Source: Austropuccinia psidii
Taxonomy: Eukaryota > Basidiomycota > Pucciniomycetes > Pucciniales > Sphaerophragmiaceae
Assembly (NCBI GenBank): GCA_023105745.1
Contig: JALGQZ010000001.1
Location: 50,343,662-50,407,661, forward strand
DNA: 64,000 bases
Direction of reading: 5' to 3'
Part shown: piece by piece, positions 1 to 11,835 of the stretch
Position numbering within the stretch: the stretch's first letter is position 1
Layout of the letters: each line of letters opens with the position of its first letter
Translations under genes and position numbers: made by a program
The notes under the pieces: generated by a model
What the model saw: only the letters and a program-made list of their open reading frames with translations
Told to the model about the DNA's origin: nothing
Database searches by the model: none

Positions 1-1006
1 TCCATCCTTTTTCTTGACAAAAAGGACAGGTGCTCCTGTTGAAGAGGAGCTAGGTCCTATGAAACCTTCCTCTACATTCTCTGCAATGTAGGTCCGCAGT
101 GTTTCTGACTCTTGATTTGATAATGAGTAGATAACACCAATTGGAGGTAGAAGACCCTCCAATTCAATATGATGAGCACATGCGCGGTGTGGAGGAGGTT
201 TCTCTGCTTTCACCTTGAAGAATACATCCAAATATTTGTGATAAGCAGGAGGGAATACCTTCAACACAGTTTCAATCTCTTCTGGATCTTCCTCCTCATC
301 CCACTGCTCCTCCAGGGAGGCATGAAAAGATAAAAGAGGAAGGTCCATATCTCCTTAAAAGAGATGAAGTGAATATATAGCAACATCTTCTCCAACATCT
401 TTTATCTCTTTGAAGACTTAATCTGCTAATGGAAGTAATGACTGAGAGGGAATGATGGAAGGGAAGGTGTCTTAAGTTCACCAACCAGAGCAACACTGTT
501 TACAGTGGTGGCAAAGTCATTACTAGAAGAAGGAATAATACCACTAGAATCCCTATGACTTGAATCATAGGTGATCAATCCATTTTTCCAATCAATAATG
601 GCGTTGAAATGGTAATGGAAATCATAGCCCAATATCAGGTCTTCTCCTTTGGGTGCATATATGATGAAAAAGTACCATTCAAAGCCTGGGAAGGAAGGCA
701 AGTCAACTACCCACTTGATATAATGGGTGATGAACAAGGAAGGGGATTCATTAGAATCCAGAATGAAAAGAGGAATCTTTTTAGGGAGCTCTGACATAGT
801 CAATTAATACTTGAGAACAAAATTCTTTGCAATAAAAGAGTTTTTAGCACCAGAATCAATGAAAATACTATCAAAAATATCAGAGACAGAAGAAAAAATA
901 AGAAACTTTAAAGATTTCTTGACACTAGTATTCAGAGTGCACAATTGTGCTCTTGAAGGAAATAAGTGAGAACCATTGAACACATCATGATCCTCACTCA
1001 GGCTTT
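1..1006 (-). pseudogene. Protease and start of reverse transcriptase, element A
   Basis: Reading leftward from the gag end, the minus strand encodes an aspartic protease segment with the motif IDSGAKNSF, then the SELPKKIPL...[12 protein letters not shown] segment shared with element B, then the linker and the first RT residues at the window edge (the region before KK-D-G-L-R). In-frame stops (for example just before LTMSELP and near 426) and frame changes show decay. In an intact element this part cleaves Gag-Pol and copies the RNA. Confidence 0.75.
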
Positions 1007-2355
1007 TCCCTGCTTGCTAGGGAAGCCTCTTGATGACCCAGGCTTGCTCTGTGGTCTCTTGAAGCATTTTTCAATTGGGTGCTTTCCACCACAATAAGTA
1101 CACAACACCTCTTTAATCCTCCTCTCCTTTTCAGAACTAATTAATTTATTGTCATTATTGAGGAGAGAAGGATGGGGCTTGACCTTTGAAGATTGAAATT
1201 GCTTGCTCTTCTTATTCTTCTTTTGGTGAGGCCTCTTTGAAGAGGAGTTCTGAGGAGGCCTAGATTGATTTGACCCAGTAACAGGAGGCTTCTTCTCTTG
1301 ATTTCCAGCCTTTTCTTTTTGCCTCTCATGATCACTTGTGTCTAATTCTAAAGTGGCATCCATAAGTTCTTGAAGAGTGTCAAAGGTTCCAGGGTGAGGG
1401 CCAACTGATCCAATAATCTTGATGCCAATCCTCTACTGTAAACGTGGATATAAGCTCTTTCCCCCCAATCTCCAATTCTTGATATTAAGATTCTGAAATC
1501 AGCAATGTACAAGGATACATGACCACTTTCCTGCATCCTCAAATTTTCCAGCTCCTGTTCAGCCTTTCTAACTTCATTGGGGTCACCAACCAGAGTGAAT
1601 AATTGAGTTTCAAATAACTGCCAATTATTGAGGAGGTAGGAAGGATCTTCATTGGAAATATTTGAGATATAGGGTTCAATCCACTTTCCAGCTCTACCAG
1701 TCAGAAAAGAAGTTGAGTAAAGAACTTTCTTCCTGTCAGAGAAGAAATTTGCTGGGTCATTATGGAAAATTAACTGACATGGTTGGATGAATCCTCTCTA
1801 TTTATGAGCTTGAGTACCATCAAAAGAATCGGGTGCCTTCATGGATGGAGTTTTGAAAGCAGGGGCTTTGGAATTGTCCCTGGGGGTAACTGCTTGAGTG
1901 AGTTGCCCCATGAATTGAGTCATTTTCTCCATCATCTTGAGGAGACTTGGTTCAGTCTGAGAGACAAGAGGTTGATTAGAAAGGGCTATATTAGAACCCT
2001 GAGGCACCTCTGGAGCATTTGCCAAAGAATCTGCCACTTCAGTCTCCCCAGAATCTTCCTCTTCCACAGACTCTTCCCCGTCTTCATCTTCAACTTCCCC
2101 TAGTCTTGCTCTTGCACCTTCAGACATGCCAGGGTAGCCACCCAAGAGTCTAGAGAAAGATCTTGATCTTCTTGATTTAATTCCCACTCTTCTAGAGGGT
2201 GCTTCCCCTTCCATTGGTCATCCTCTGTCCAAGTTTGCACTCAGTTGATTAACTGATGGTGTGCGGGCAAGAGGAACCCTTGCTGTAGGAGTAAAAAAAG
2301 CTGGATTTCTTTGAGATCTAGTGTTCTTGGCTGGAGGGCTATGCTGAACTGGCAT
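998..2355 (-). pseudogene. Gag of element A (frameshifted)
   Basis: The start codon at 2355 opens with MPVQHSPPA, the same start as element B gag. The reading then passes through different frames (about 2214-1798, 1542-1348, 1363-998), so at least two frameshifts or deletions are present. Recognisable parts are the acidic stretch, the capsid-like segment (GTQ...; GHVSLYIADFR) and a C-terminal knuckle CTYCGGKHPIEKC, with spacing CX2CX3HX4C. The protein would form the particle and bind RNA. It ends at TGA 1000-998 directly after the sequence GGGAAAAGCC. Confidence 0.8.
1004..1010 (-). promoter_or_regulatory. Candidate -1 ribosomal slip site, element A gag/pol
   Basis: On the minus strand the gag frame reads CAG GGA AAA GCC TGA, so GGGAAAA is in the X XXY YYZ register of a -1 slip heptamer, one codon before the gag stop. 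The protease frame is the -1 frame and is open across it. Element B has the identical arrangement. Confidence 0.55.
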
Positions 2356-3052
2356 TAGGAAGAATTAGAATAATAAATTGATGGTATCAAAACAGAAATC
2401 AAAGCTTGGCCAAATCAGTCACAATAAGAATCTTGATTAATCTTGAGGAACCAATCAACAGCCTTGAGGTGAAATCAAATTCAATCAACAATCAATCAAT
2501 CAATTCAACCAATATCAAAAATCAATTCAAATTCAAATATCAATAATCTTGAGTAAATCAATAGTCAATCAATAAGTGTCTTCAATATGAAAATCAAAGT
2601 CTTGAGGAATCAATCAGTCAAATCAATATCTTAAGGAATCAGTTCAATGTCTTGATGAGTCAAAATCAATCAATAATCAAAATTAATTCTTGAGGATCAA
2701 TCAAATATCTTGAGAATTCAGAGTCAATCAGTCCAATCCAAATAAAATCCTGATTTTCTTAATCAATAAACTAAATGAATCCCAATGAATAATCCAATCA
2801 CTCAATCAATAAATAACCCCTGATAAAACCTGAATAAAAGACAAAAGAAGTTTGATTTGAACTTTAAGGAATGAAATGAAATGAGATGGTCAGAAATTAT
2901 TAAGGAAAATAGGAAGAATCCATTTTCATTTGAATGAAATGAATGAGATGAAAATTGATGAGAGAAAAAATAATAATCATTAAAGAGTCATCAAGTCAAA
3001 ATGAATTTAAATGAGTGAAGAGAAAAAATCAAATATGAGTCAATTAATTTAA
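2356..3052 (-). other. AT-rich leader between LTR and gag of element A
   Basis: About 700 bp dominated by short repeats of TCAAT/TTGAT and TTGAG type, with no open frame. Element B has an equivalent leader of about 760 bp with the same TTGATT-rich composition, so the low complexity is a family trait rather than local decay. No tRNA primer-binding site starting TGG is visible next to the LTR. Confidence 0.6.
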
Positions 3053-3817
3053 TGTCACGGGGGCTCTTCTCAGTGAAGAGGGCCTGGCACTCAGTAAACA
3101 GGGACTCACTTATGGAGGGCTCAAGGATATGATAAAGAGGAATACACTTAAGAGTTTTAAGAGATGAATTACTAATAAAAGAAATATAAGAAAAGCAGAA
3201 ACAAAATAATAAGAGTCAGAAATAGAAGAGACAACCACAAACAAGTCCAAGTCCACTGTTTCAACCTGTCAGAATGAAAAGAGAAGGGTTAATAAGGATG
3301 TGGCCACCCAATTAATACTGTACAGGCAAAGAAAGAAAAATGCAAATACTAAATTAATATTAAATAAATATAATACCCAAAATAAGGATAATAATATGCA
3401 TAAAATAATAAATAAACTAAATTAATTAACTCGGGAAAAATTCCCAGGGGGGAGAAAGAGGGGCTGGTATATGTGAGAATCACCAGCCCTGATCCAGAGA
3501 GAGAATTTTCATGAGAGGATTGGATGATTGAATTGAGTATGGTCAATACAGGTCCTGTAAAGCTTTACAGCGCCTGTACAAGAGGAGTGGTAGTATTGAG
3601 TGATCATACAGTTTGGAAATGGTGTATCCAAACTGTATTGGGTAATTCCAACCTGTACAAGTATTGTCAGGCTGTATTGATGAAGGAGACTGTATGTATT
3701 TTTCAGCAAGGAAGATTTCTGAAACTGAATGCTGATTCAAATAGTGGATCTGCTGATTTGAGGTGTTTGAGTGGGTGTATTAATGAATACCCTTACCCCT
3801 GGTGAGTGGTTGTTACA
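3053..3817 (-). repeat. 5' LTR of element A
   Basis: The inner edge (TGTCACG on the plus strand at 3053) aligns with the 3' end of the element B LTR, including the gag-side neighbours (a run resembling GAGCCC...GTGACA). The outer edge is placed at 3817, where GTTGTTACA resembles the start of the B LTR (TGTCACAAC read on the other strand). It is about 765 bp against about 1700 bp in B, so it is either a short subfamily or internally deleted. The outer edge is the weaker call. Confidence 0.55.
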
Positions 3818-4565
3818 TTGTCCTACATATATCAGAAATGCGCTTGTTAAAGAATTTTGTCTTTGAGATTTGTCCCTTAAGTACATTCTGTTAATACATG
3901 AATGATGATATCCTAATTAGTTTTCATAGATATCTATACTATTTGAGTTATGAGAAGATAAAGCCAAAAGACTTTATCATGTGTTTCCTTTCCCTTTCAT
4001 TGGGGATTGATTGGATTCAAAATATTTATCATCAATAGTGATTAAATGAAAAAACTCACCCAAATATTTTGACCTTACCCGCCATATGTAAATTGAATCA
4101 AATTTTGGTAATTATTATTAAGCTAGCCATTATTCATCATTATTTTACAAAAACATCAATATTTCATCAAAGAAAGATCAATTCTAAAAAATGAGAGAAC
4201 AATTCTTAAATTTCCTCAAAATATACCTTGTTTCTAATGAAGTTTCTCAAAAAAACCTCGTTTCAGTGATGCATAATTATTTACACATAGACCAATTTTT
4301 TTATAAAGCACTTTAAGGAAATTAACAACTTAATTTGAAGACTTGAGTATTGAAATGATAAGGGAAGAGTGGATTATTGCATTTTCAGACTACTTTTATT
4401 GAAGAGGACTTACATGAATGCGTCAATTAGTGCGGTCCTGATGGGTTTAAATTACATAATAAGTCCAAACACAAATACTTGAGGGTGAGAAAGGTTTGTG
4501 AATAATTTAAAATTCAAATATAAAAATGGCCTTCATATTGTATAATTGAGACCAAATAACTAGAA

Positions 4566-4679
4566 TCCGAGTTAGTTCACTTAATGGTAGAGTAACTACT
4601 TGTGGTGCATCAATGGAAGAACTAAATATCATTGATCACATGAAAAGCTGATGACGGCAGTTTGACTCCCTCACTTGGA
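4566..4679 (+). repeat. tRNA-like (SINE-type) repeat copy 1
   Basis: It begins TCCGAGT and ends ACTTGGA, which can pair as a 7-bp acceptor-like stem with one G-T pair. It contains an A-box-like TAGTTCACTTAATGG and a B-box-like GTTTGACTCC about 80 bp apart. About 100 bp matches the reverse complement of 4784-4886 with only about a dozen differences. The long insert between arms and the lack of a clear anticodon stem argue against a working tRNA gene. Confidence 0.55.
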
Positions 4680-4783
4680 CTTTGTTATTTCAAATTCAAT
4701 TCCAAATTCAGCTCACTGAGACTCTGAAAATTTTGAATGAAAGTTTTGAATGTCATTGAAAAAGAGATTTCAAATAGAATAAG

Positions 4784-4886
4784 TCCGAGTTAGGGAGTTG
4801 AACCCCCATCATCAGCTTTTCATGCAATCAATGATATTTAGTTTTTCCATTGATGCACCACAAGCAGTTATTCTACCGTTGATCAC
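4784..4886 (-). repeat. tRNA-like (SINE-type) repeat copy 2, inverted
   Basis: On the minus strand it reads GGTAGAATAACTGC...GGGGGTTCAACTCCC...ACTCGGA, matching copy 1 in opposite orientation across a 104-bp spacer. Transcribed together the two arms would fold into a long hairpin. Confidence 0.55.
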
Positions 4887-5960
4887 CAGGAAAAGGGTTG
4901 ACATTTCATCCACAACGTCGCACCAACGGTGCAGTGACTTGCATGTAATCGCTAGCTCAGTTTGGTGTACCAGGTCCAATGAGCTGCACTGAACAAAATT
5001 TTTTGAGCAAGTTGAAAGATGAAATTCTTATGATCATTGGGGGGACTCAGCATACATTTTTGATGGGCAAATTCCACATTCCCTGCACATAAGCTTTAAA
5101 ACAAAAGTCTTGGAAAAAGTCTGCTTACCCCCTTGATCAACACTATTTTTCTGGATCAAAAGATTTGCTGCAGTGCCAGTGTGTGGATTTTTTTGCTAAT
5201 TTTTATTTGAAAAAATCCCCAGAAAGAGTTCAACAACATTTTTTGATTTATAATTTTAATTTATTCATTTTTCCCAATTTAAAATATACATCAGGCTATA
5301 TAGGCATTATACTTAAGGAAATGTACCTATCAAGTGGACAACAAGTTTCCTAAAATATATAAACTTAACTCCATCTGAGTGTTACAATATAAATGAAGAG
5401 CTATCATTGAAAAGATTTAGTAAGTTGATTTTTTAATAGATCTAGAATAATAAGTCTGTTAGATACCTGAATCAAAGGAGTATTTTTAAAAAAAAAATTA
5501 AGGAAAAGAAAAAGGGTGTGATTTAGTAAGAACAATGAACAGAAAGGTGTGTATAACAAAGGACAAAGAAAGTGGGATGAATTGAAGATGATTTGATGAG
5601 GAAGGATTGTTAAAATATTGAAGAGTTGTCAGTCCGAGTTCATGTTGTGAGATTGATCGGCAATCATGCCTTTTTTTGTGGTCATTGTGAGGTTGGACGT
5701 TTTTGGTGAAAATCAAGATTGATCGGTGGTAAAAGCTTAATTATTGAGCAAAAGGATCTTCCAAGTCTAACCAATTACTCTTTTCATGCCTCAAGCCTCA
5801 ATTGTAAACAGGGAGCCTGAAGGAAAACAATGGGAATCAAAAGATTTCAGACCACCCGGATGGAGAGTTGCACTTACCACTAGTGCCCACCCGCTCTCTC
5901 ATGAGCAGGGCTTCCAGCGGTCAAAAATGCTGGCTGATGAGACAGCTCATTAATGATTGA

Positions 5961-6006
5961 CACCAGGGCGAATCTCGTGTCAATTGTTGGCGATTGACTT
6001 CACGTC
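5961..6006 (+). repeat. Left terminal inverted repeat
   Basis: 46 bp beginning CACCAGGGCG. It pairs with 59380-59425 reversed, with four differences, all transitions. It contains the box GTCAATTGTTGGCGATTGAC (5979-5998), a decayed form of the palindrome seen intact at the right end. TSD TGA lies at 5958-5960. Confidence 0.85.
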
Positions 6007-6080
6007 AAGCAAACGTCAAGCAGGATAAAAGTCAAGCTCACATCAAGCAAAAATCAAGCGAACGTCGAGCACACGTCCTA
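6001..6080 (+). repeat. Left subterminal repeats
   Basis: Six close variants of ACGTCAAGCA follow the TIR at 10-13 bp spacing (consensus core TCAAGC). CACTA elements carry subterminal motif arrays bound by an element-encoded protein; orfA or the zinc-cluster protein would be candidates here, which is inference. Confidence 0.65.
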
Positions 6081-6286
6081 CTCTTGTCTTACACCAAATC
6101 CTGTGACATCCACCAATATTGGTTCCGCTGTGCCTTCAACTCAGATTCCTCACCACCTGATCATCCCGCAACCGTCCGATGGTTGGTAAAAATTACACAA
6201 GACCCGCCTGTTTGCACAAACACACATCAAAGAGGTCCTTCAGCCAGTCTTGATGTAGGCGGGGGGTTTGACTTCACCAGGTAATC

Positions 6287-8204
6287 TGTAAGATGTGACT
6301 ATGAAACTGATGATAATATTACTATTAATCAACAGTACTATGTCTGTTCTTATGAAATATAATAATAAAATATTATTATAACCACAATTAAATAATTAAA
6401 AAATTATTTCTTTCACGTGTTAAGCACTACTAGTGATTTTAACAGTGAGCAAGTAATTGTCTACAAGAATCAATTACAAGAAGAATTTAATAATAAAAAC
6501 TTCTTTATTAAAATAATAAAATTATTTTAATATATAATTATCTTTTGCAAGAATAATTATAAAGATAATTCTTGAAGAAAACTATTACTAGAGAAAAACT
6601 TTTAAGAATTAAAGATAAATGACTCACTAATACTCCAAAGAACTTATTGATAATAAAAGTAGAGAAATTTGACGTGGAATTGTGGATTTAAGGGATCAAA
6701 AGGATTTATAACAGTATTACAACAATATATAGTTGGATTCTATGATTTCACGTCTTTCTGATTGATTCTGAAAGAATTAAAACACTTAAGAATAGTTGAA
6801 CTAATACTTACTTGTTGGTAATAAAGATTTAATAAATTGATAAGATGATGATGAAAAAACAGCAAGAAGAGGCTTCTTTTAAGTCAACAACAGCTCACAG
6901 AGGCGTGCCATGGAGCAAACTGAAAAACCAGTGAGTGAGAAAACAATAAACCTTTTTGGATTATTGATTGCATCATCTGTTGTCATGTAAGATTATCATA
7001 ATTACTTAATTGATGCTTTTACGTGACTACCAACCCCAATATGGTTAAGAATGAAGGAGTAACACTTGTAAATCTTCTTTTATTCTAAAATAATCATTGA
7101 TTTCTCAAAGTTATCAATGTTATTGCCAATTTCATCACAGGTTGTAATTACTGTGAATTTTTGAAGATTCAGTGTTTCACGTAGAATATCCAAACATGGA
7201 CTGTAAGTAAAACTTTTAATTTTACTAGTAAAACTGTAATTCTTTTTGGTTGTACCATAGATAATACAGTTCTCCTTTAGTCCTGAAAGTTTCAGAAAGA
7301 TTCATTAAGAATTGTACTTTTAATGAATTTTTGAAGGTTTTACCTCATTTCTACGTAGAATCGCAAATAGCAGTGTTTTGCTGGTTGCTATGAGGTAAAT
7401 CAATGAATATGGGTCCCAAAAGGGTTTTAATTACTCTTTTGGGGTTTATCCATGGAAAGTCATTAGTAATTGACATGGTTACAGGAGTGTAAGTAGCTCA
7501 TTACCTCCTTGGCACGTCAAAATAGCAGGTTATTTGCTATTTTCTGATGTTTTACAGTAGTTGTAACTTGGTAACCAAGTTCCCAAAGAGTTTTAGTTTA
7601 CCAATTGGGCCAAGATGAGCCATGGATCCATGCTCTGGAGCTATCCACGCCTCTGAGGCCTCAGAAGTTGGGTACCCTGGCTCTCTTTGATGTCTTTTGT
7701 CCCCCTTGCCTATTTTTTACGTCAAAATAGTAATTTAAGCTTAAAGTGAGATATCCACTATGGGTGTACCAAAAGTCCATGTAAGAATACCATGATATTA
7801 AGTGCTCAAAACATGCATAACACTATTCTTAGTGTATATGTAACATGGGATTTCTCACTTTCCCATTATTTTGGCTAAAAATCAAGAAAAACAAAAATTT
7901 TCACGGATCTTTTATGTGGTATTAATGATGTGGTATTGAAGTATTTTCCATTTTACCACCTCAAATACTTAAATTGAGCTTATTCACTCTATGGAGCTAC
8001 CCTAGGTGAATTTTTGTGTAGAATCCAAATCTGGTCTTAAATCCATGGATTTACTTACTCAATAAAAAGTTATTCATCTTTTCTGAAATTGAAAATGATG
8101 AATTTTGGATATATGCATGACTTATGAGTTTTGCATAATTCAAAATTTCTTTTTAAGATAATTGTGGCCTATTTGGGTATGTAAAATATACCTCAAGGCT
8201 CACA
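6287..8204 (-). mobile_element. Solo LTR 1 (element C family)
   Basis: 1918 bp, starting TGTAAGATG on the plus strand and ending GGCTCACA, so it is inverted relative to the LTRs of element C (TGTGAGCC...TTACA). It is flanked by an exact 5-bp duplication TAATC at 6282-6286 and 8205-8209. It lies between the left subterminal repeats and the transposase. A solo LTR forms by recombination between the two LTRs of a full insertion. Confidence 0.9.
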
Positions 8205-8229
8205 TAATCCATAAAAGGACTCCGCCTGA

Positions 8230-8281
8230 GCAGTATTGTCGTTTTGCAGGTGACACTGGTAGAGCCCGCCGCACAATACTG
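8230..8281. repeat. 10-bp inverted repeat beside minisatellite 3
   Basis: GCAGTATTGT (8230-8239) and ACAATACTGC (8272-8281) are perfect complements around a 32-bp loop, directly before the GTGCG-rich array. Confidence 0.6.
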
Positions 8282-8413
8282 CGGGTGCGGGTGCGCTTGC
8301 GTGTGCATTGGTGTGTGCGGGTGCGGGTGCGCTTGCGTGTGTATTGGCGTGTGCGCTTGCGTGTGCATGGGCGTGTGCGGGTGTGGGTGCGCTTGCGTGT
8401 GCGCGTGCAGGTG
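8281..8413 (+). repeat. Minisatellite 3, GTGCG-rich
   Basis: GCGCTTGCGTGTG occurs four times within about 130 bp of purine/pyrimidine alternating G/T/C sequence, with units of about 24-38 bp. All frames appear open through it because of composition only; I do not treat it as coding. Confidence 0.75.
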
Positions 8414-8674
8414 CCCAAGGGCCGCTTCCCCTTCCAACGTTATGATGGCGCAGTTGGACATTTTGGATGCTGTGATAGGTGAGTGTGTGGGTCATTTGAT
8501 CATTGAACTTGGCTTATTCACACTGTACCCAATGTCAAAATAGTAAGTTCTTTGTGGCAATGTGAAAAAATGGGCTTTGCGTGTCACCATGGCATGTCTC
8601 TGTCACTAAATTTTGAGGCAGTTATTTCACTAGCAAAATTTCTAATGAATCTGAGATATTTGCATTTCTGTAGA

Positions 8675-11600
8675 CTAAATTTCATGAAATAACGGCTTTA
8701 TCATTACAAGAAGTCCACATGACAGAACTTTGTTATCATACAATCCACAGTTACCTTCTATTTCTTCTTCAGATATAATCAAGTGTCCATCATCAAAACC
8801 AACAGCTTTATAAATACGCAGATGCGGCCAATCTGGTAAGAAATTCACATCAATCTTCAAAGTTTTTAAGATCAGAAAGTTATTGTTCAGTATGCTAGAT
8901 GGCTCAGAGACTTTAAAAATGCTATGAATAATACCAAATCGTCGTGAGTTGGCCCTCAGAAAACATATCACACTGTTGCTGACATTTTTGGATTCAGTTG
9001 AAAATATATTGTTCCCAATATTAATGTTTGAAACTGGAAAATACCAAGGTGAGACAATCCTTGAAGTGGGAGGACTTGTGGATTGCACGGTAGTGTCTCA
9101 GCTGATCCAATCAACTATTTCCCTTGTTGCATGAAAATTCTGTAAGTACTCAACCAGGCAAGCATAATTTTCTTGGTCATGGCGGGATGGTTTGTTATAT
9201 TTATGGTGATTGAACAGGGCAGGTGGCTGTGATTCAAAAAGCTGTTTTATTTCACATGGCACGGATGGGGATTTCAGGAGAACGGAAAGGTTGGAACATC
9301 GACAGATATGTTGAAGTAAGTTTTTATCTATATCATCTATTCAGAGTTGCAAGAAGTTAGTCTTATTCAGTTCAGGCGTTTAATCAATGTGAATATATTG
9401 ATCTTATTAATTGAAGTACATATTTTGTTATTTGTTGGCATTTTTGCAAATACTCCAATCAAGCGCTCATAACCCCATGTGGCTGAGGCTTGTGCTGGGC
9501 CCCAACGTTGGAAGAGTTCCGGAATATGATCAGCAAAATGATGATTTGGTTTACTTTTCTGTTTTGGGAACAGGAGTTGATTGGAAAGGCGGAATTTTTT
9601 CCAATGTTCAGCAAATGCAGTGGCATCATCTATTGAAACAGTCCAACTTGTGGCAATGTTGATAGCACTAATCAAATGGAATGTATTCTTGGTTAGTTCA
9701 TTTGCAATTTCTTCTGACTGACCCATTTTTCTTTGAATGTTCGCGGATTGGTGTACATCTCATGACCTCTTTTGACTGAGCATTAAAAATGGAATATAGA
9801 CCTTATATAAGAGAGCCCATTCAGCGGCTTTTAAGCTACCATGAGAGGGGGAACCCATGTTGCAAGGTACTCTTGTCCATGATGAGGGAATTATTGTCTC
9901 AGATATGATTTGTTGGAGATGCTCCAGAGGCTCACCCTTGATGTGGTGATCACTCAGTGCAGTGATATCCAATTCAGAGGGGATTTCAGAAGTGGGGATG
10001 TAATCGGCATCAAATGAAGGAATCTCCGCGGAACCACTAGATGGATGTTCCGTGTGAGGGGTGGGCATTGGGAAGTAGTTTTTTTGGGTGGAAGTAGTGG
10101 GGAGTGGCTCATTTATTATATTTGCTGCATCTCTTCTCAGGGAGCGGGCCTCTCTCAATGTGATTTTATCAAGAGAGCTGTTGGAGGTCATGGAATCTGA
10201 GTCTGAACTGTTGGTGTCATTGGATTTCCTGCGGTACCTGAGGTAAATTTTTGATGTGGACTCTGGAATGCACAATTTGAAAGTTGCATGATCCTTCAAA
10301 ATTCCAAGTATTAAATTATGCATTATGTCAAGATTAACCATTCTGGTTGCATCCCAATACGGAAGGTCTTCTAAAATTGAATATTGCACTCCATACTCAG
10401 AGAAAATTGCTTGTCTTTGTTGTGGGGTTGCCCAAAGCCATTTGGCAATGGTTGATTTATGATTTTGATATGAGCGTGTGTAGTGAAATTGAGGACCAAT
10501 TTCTTCAATTTGAGCTTTGTGAATCGTGCAAAAATTAAAAAAGTGGTTGCCTGAATGGGAAATAAATCCAGTAAGCTTGCGCATGGCAACCACATCCGCA
10601 ATGGCTGTGAGAATGGCAACACGGATAAAGGATCCTGAAGGACCTGTTGAGGTGGGTGAAAAATGGTAACCTTGCCATAGCTCTTTGAGCTCGTTGATGA
10701 GTGGCATTAATAAATAATTCAATTGAAGGGAAGTTGGCTCCTTCGGACCAGGGATGATTCCTGTAACATAGACATTCTCAGGCTTCAATCTTTCACTTGG
10801 GGGGAGATTAATACAAATAAGCATGATAGGTCCAATGCTGGCCAACCAGGTGGACTTTCCATGTGCATTAAACCAGTCCACATAAATGGAGAAGGCCAAT
10901 GCACCAGGAATGGACATGAATGGGGGGTCATGGATATTTCTAGTGCCAGTGAAGCGTCTCCAGACCAATCCATCCCAGACATCACATTTTGGGGAATCTT
11001 CGGGAGTTTGGGATTGTTGATGTTGATGCAGAATGTCCATAATTCCAGCCCGCTGGAGAAATCTGGCAAGCCAATTTTTGAATGGTTGATAAATGAAATG
11101 TTTTGTTGGTATAAATTCTTGCTTCATGTTGGTGGTGTTTTGGGTGTGGACTTCAAATGAATAGATTAATTTGCCTAATGATTGTGTGCAAGGGGGATCA
11201 TGATCATTTGGGTCATTATGGCGTTGACAGTGGGGTTGGTCAGTTGTGACTGATTCAGTAAGGCCATTAAGAGAGAAACATTGAGGACAACATATATAGT
11301 TTTGAATCACTGACTCCAATTGGAGATGTTCAAATATGGTACTCAGATCTTGAGGTATATGGAATGCAGGAATGGGGGGACCACCGGAGCTTGAGATGCT
11401 GGACTTGATCAGCAGGTTTAGGGCAAGGTTGAGAATGCCTGAAGCCCTGCGGGGTATATTATACCTTAATGATAGAATGGCAGATATTATCATTCCAAGG
11501 TCTTGTGGGGGAAGGGTTTGACTGCTGCTGTATGGTTTCTGTGCAGTTGACTTGAGCCCCGGTGCTGTGGAGAAGGTGCTTTGGGCCCATGGTAAATAAT

Positions 11601-11835
11601 CAGCTGGGAATGTTTGATCCAATAGAAGTTGTGGGCACTCAGATCCTGATGCAGAAGTAGGGATGTTTGGAAGAGATTTGGGTGCAAAGGTTGATTTGAG
11701 CTTTTTAATGTGCTGTTTATATTGGAAAGGTGTGAAGGCAACTCCAGGCCTATCACCCTCAGGGGAAGAGTGTGTTTGAGTTGAGCAGTGTTGACACATG
11801 CATATACGCATTGAGGAATAGCGGCGGGTTGTCAT
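8675..11835 (-). pseudogene. Tnp2-type DDE transposase of the giant element
   Basis: Gene model: exon 9420-11835, an 83-bp GT-AG intron (9337-9419), exon 8675-9336, giving 1025 codons in phase. From the N-terminus it has a CQHC-type zinc motif (about residues 14-17), a zinc-ribbon-like CCPQC with further Cys/His (183-216), then the Tnp2 catalytic core with YVDWFN (Asp320), GLIPGPKEP-like GIIPGPKEP, AIADVVA (Asp414) and NLDIMH (Asp503), and a long C-terminal domain. This enzyme would cut at the TIRs. Two in-frame TGA codons (9762-9760 and 9100-9098) break it; both fit CGA to TGA changes. The start is the first ATG of the long frame. A Plavaka-type label is an alternative; the family is sure, the exact branch is not. 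Confidence 0.85.

Larger units (their letters stand above)
1..3817 (-). mobile_element. Ty3/Gypsy retrotransposon A, partial, decayed
   Basis: This is the 5' half of a minus-strand Gypsy element cut by the window edge inside reverse transcriptase. In transcript order it has an LTR (3817-3053), an AT-rich leader, gag (from 2355) and protease/RT (to position 1). Its proteins align closely with element B at 20467-30430: the gag start, the Cys-His knuckle, the protease and the region before RT all match by eye. Several frameshifts and stops make it non-functional. Its left end and target duplication are outside the window. Confidence 0.85.
3818..5957. other. AT-rich flank, no gene seen
   Basis: About 2.1 kb between element A and the giant transposon. 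Open frames are short and look random. The only structure I can support is an inverted pair of tRNA-like repeats at 4566-4886. The bases next to 5958 are the pre-insertion target of the giant element. Confidence 0.6.

Noticed and set aside
4921..4990. A TAGCTCAGTTTGG stretch like a tRNA D arm
   Set aside because: No matching T arm or acceptor stem at tRNA distance.
8153..8543. Several 70-106 codon frames on both strands with His/Thr/Ala or Arg/Val repeats
   Set aside because: They are readings of the GTGCG-rich minisatellite, open because of composition only.
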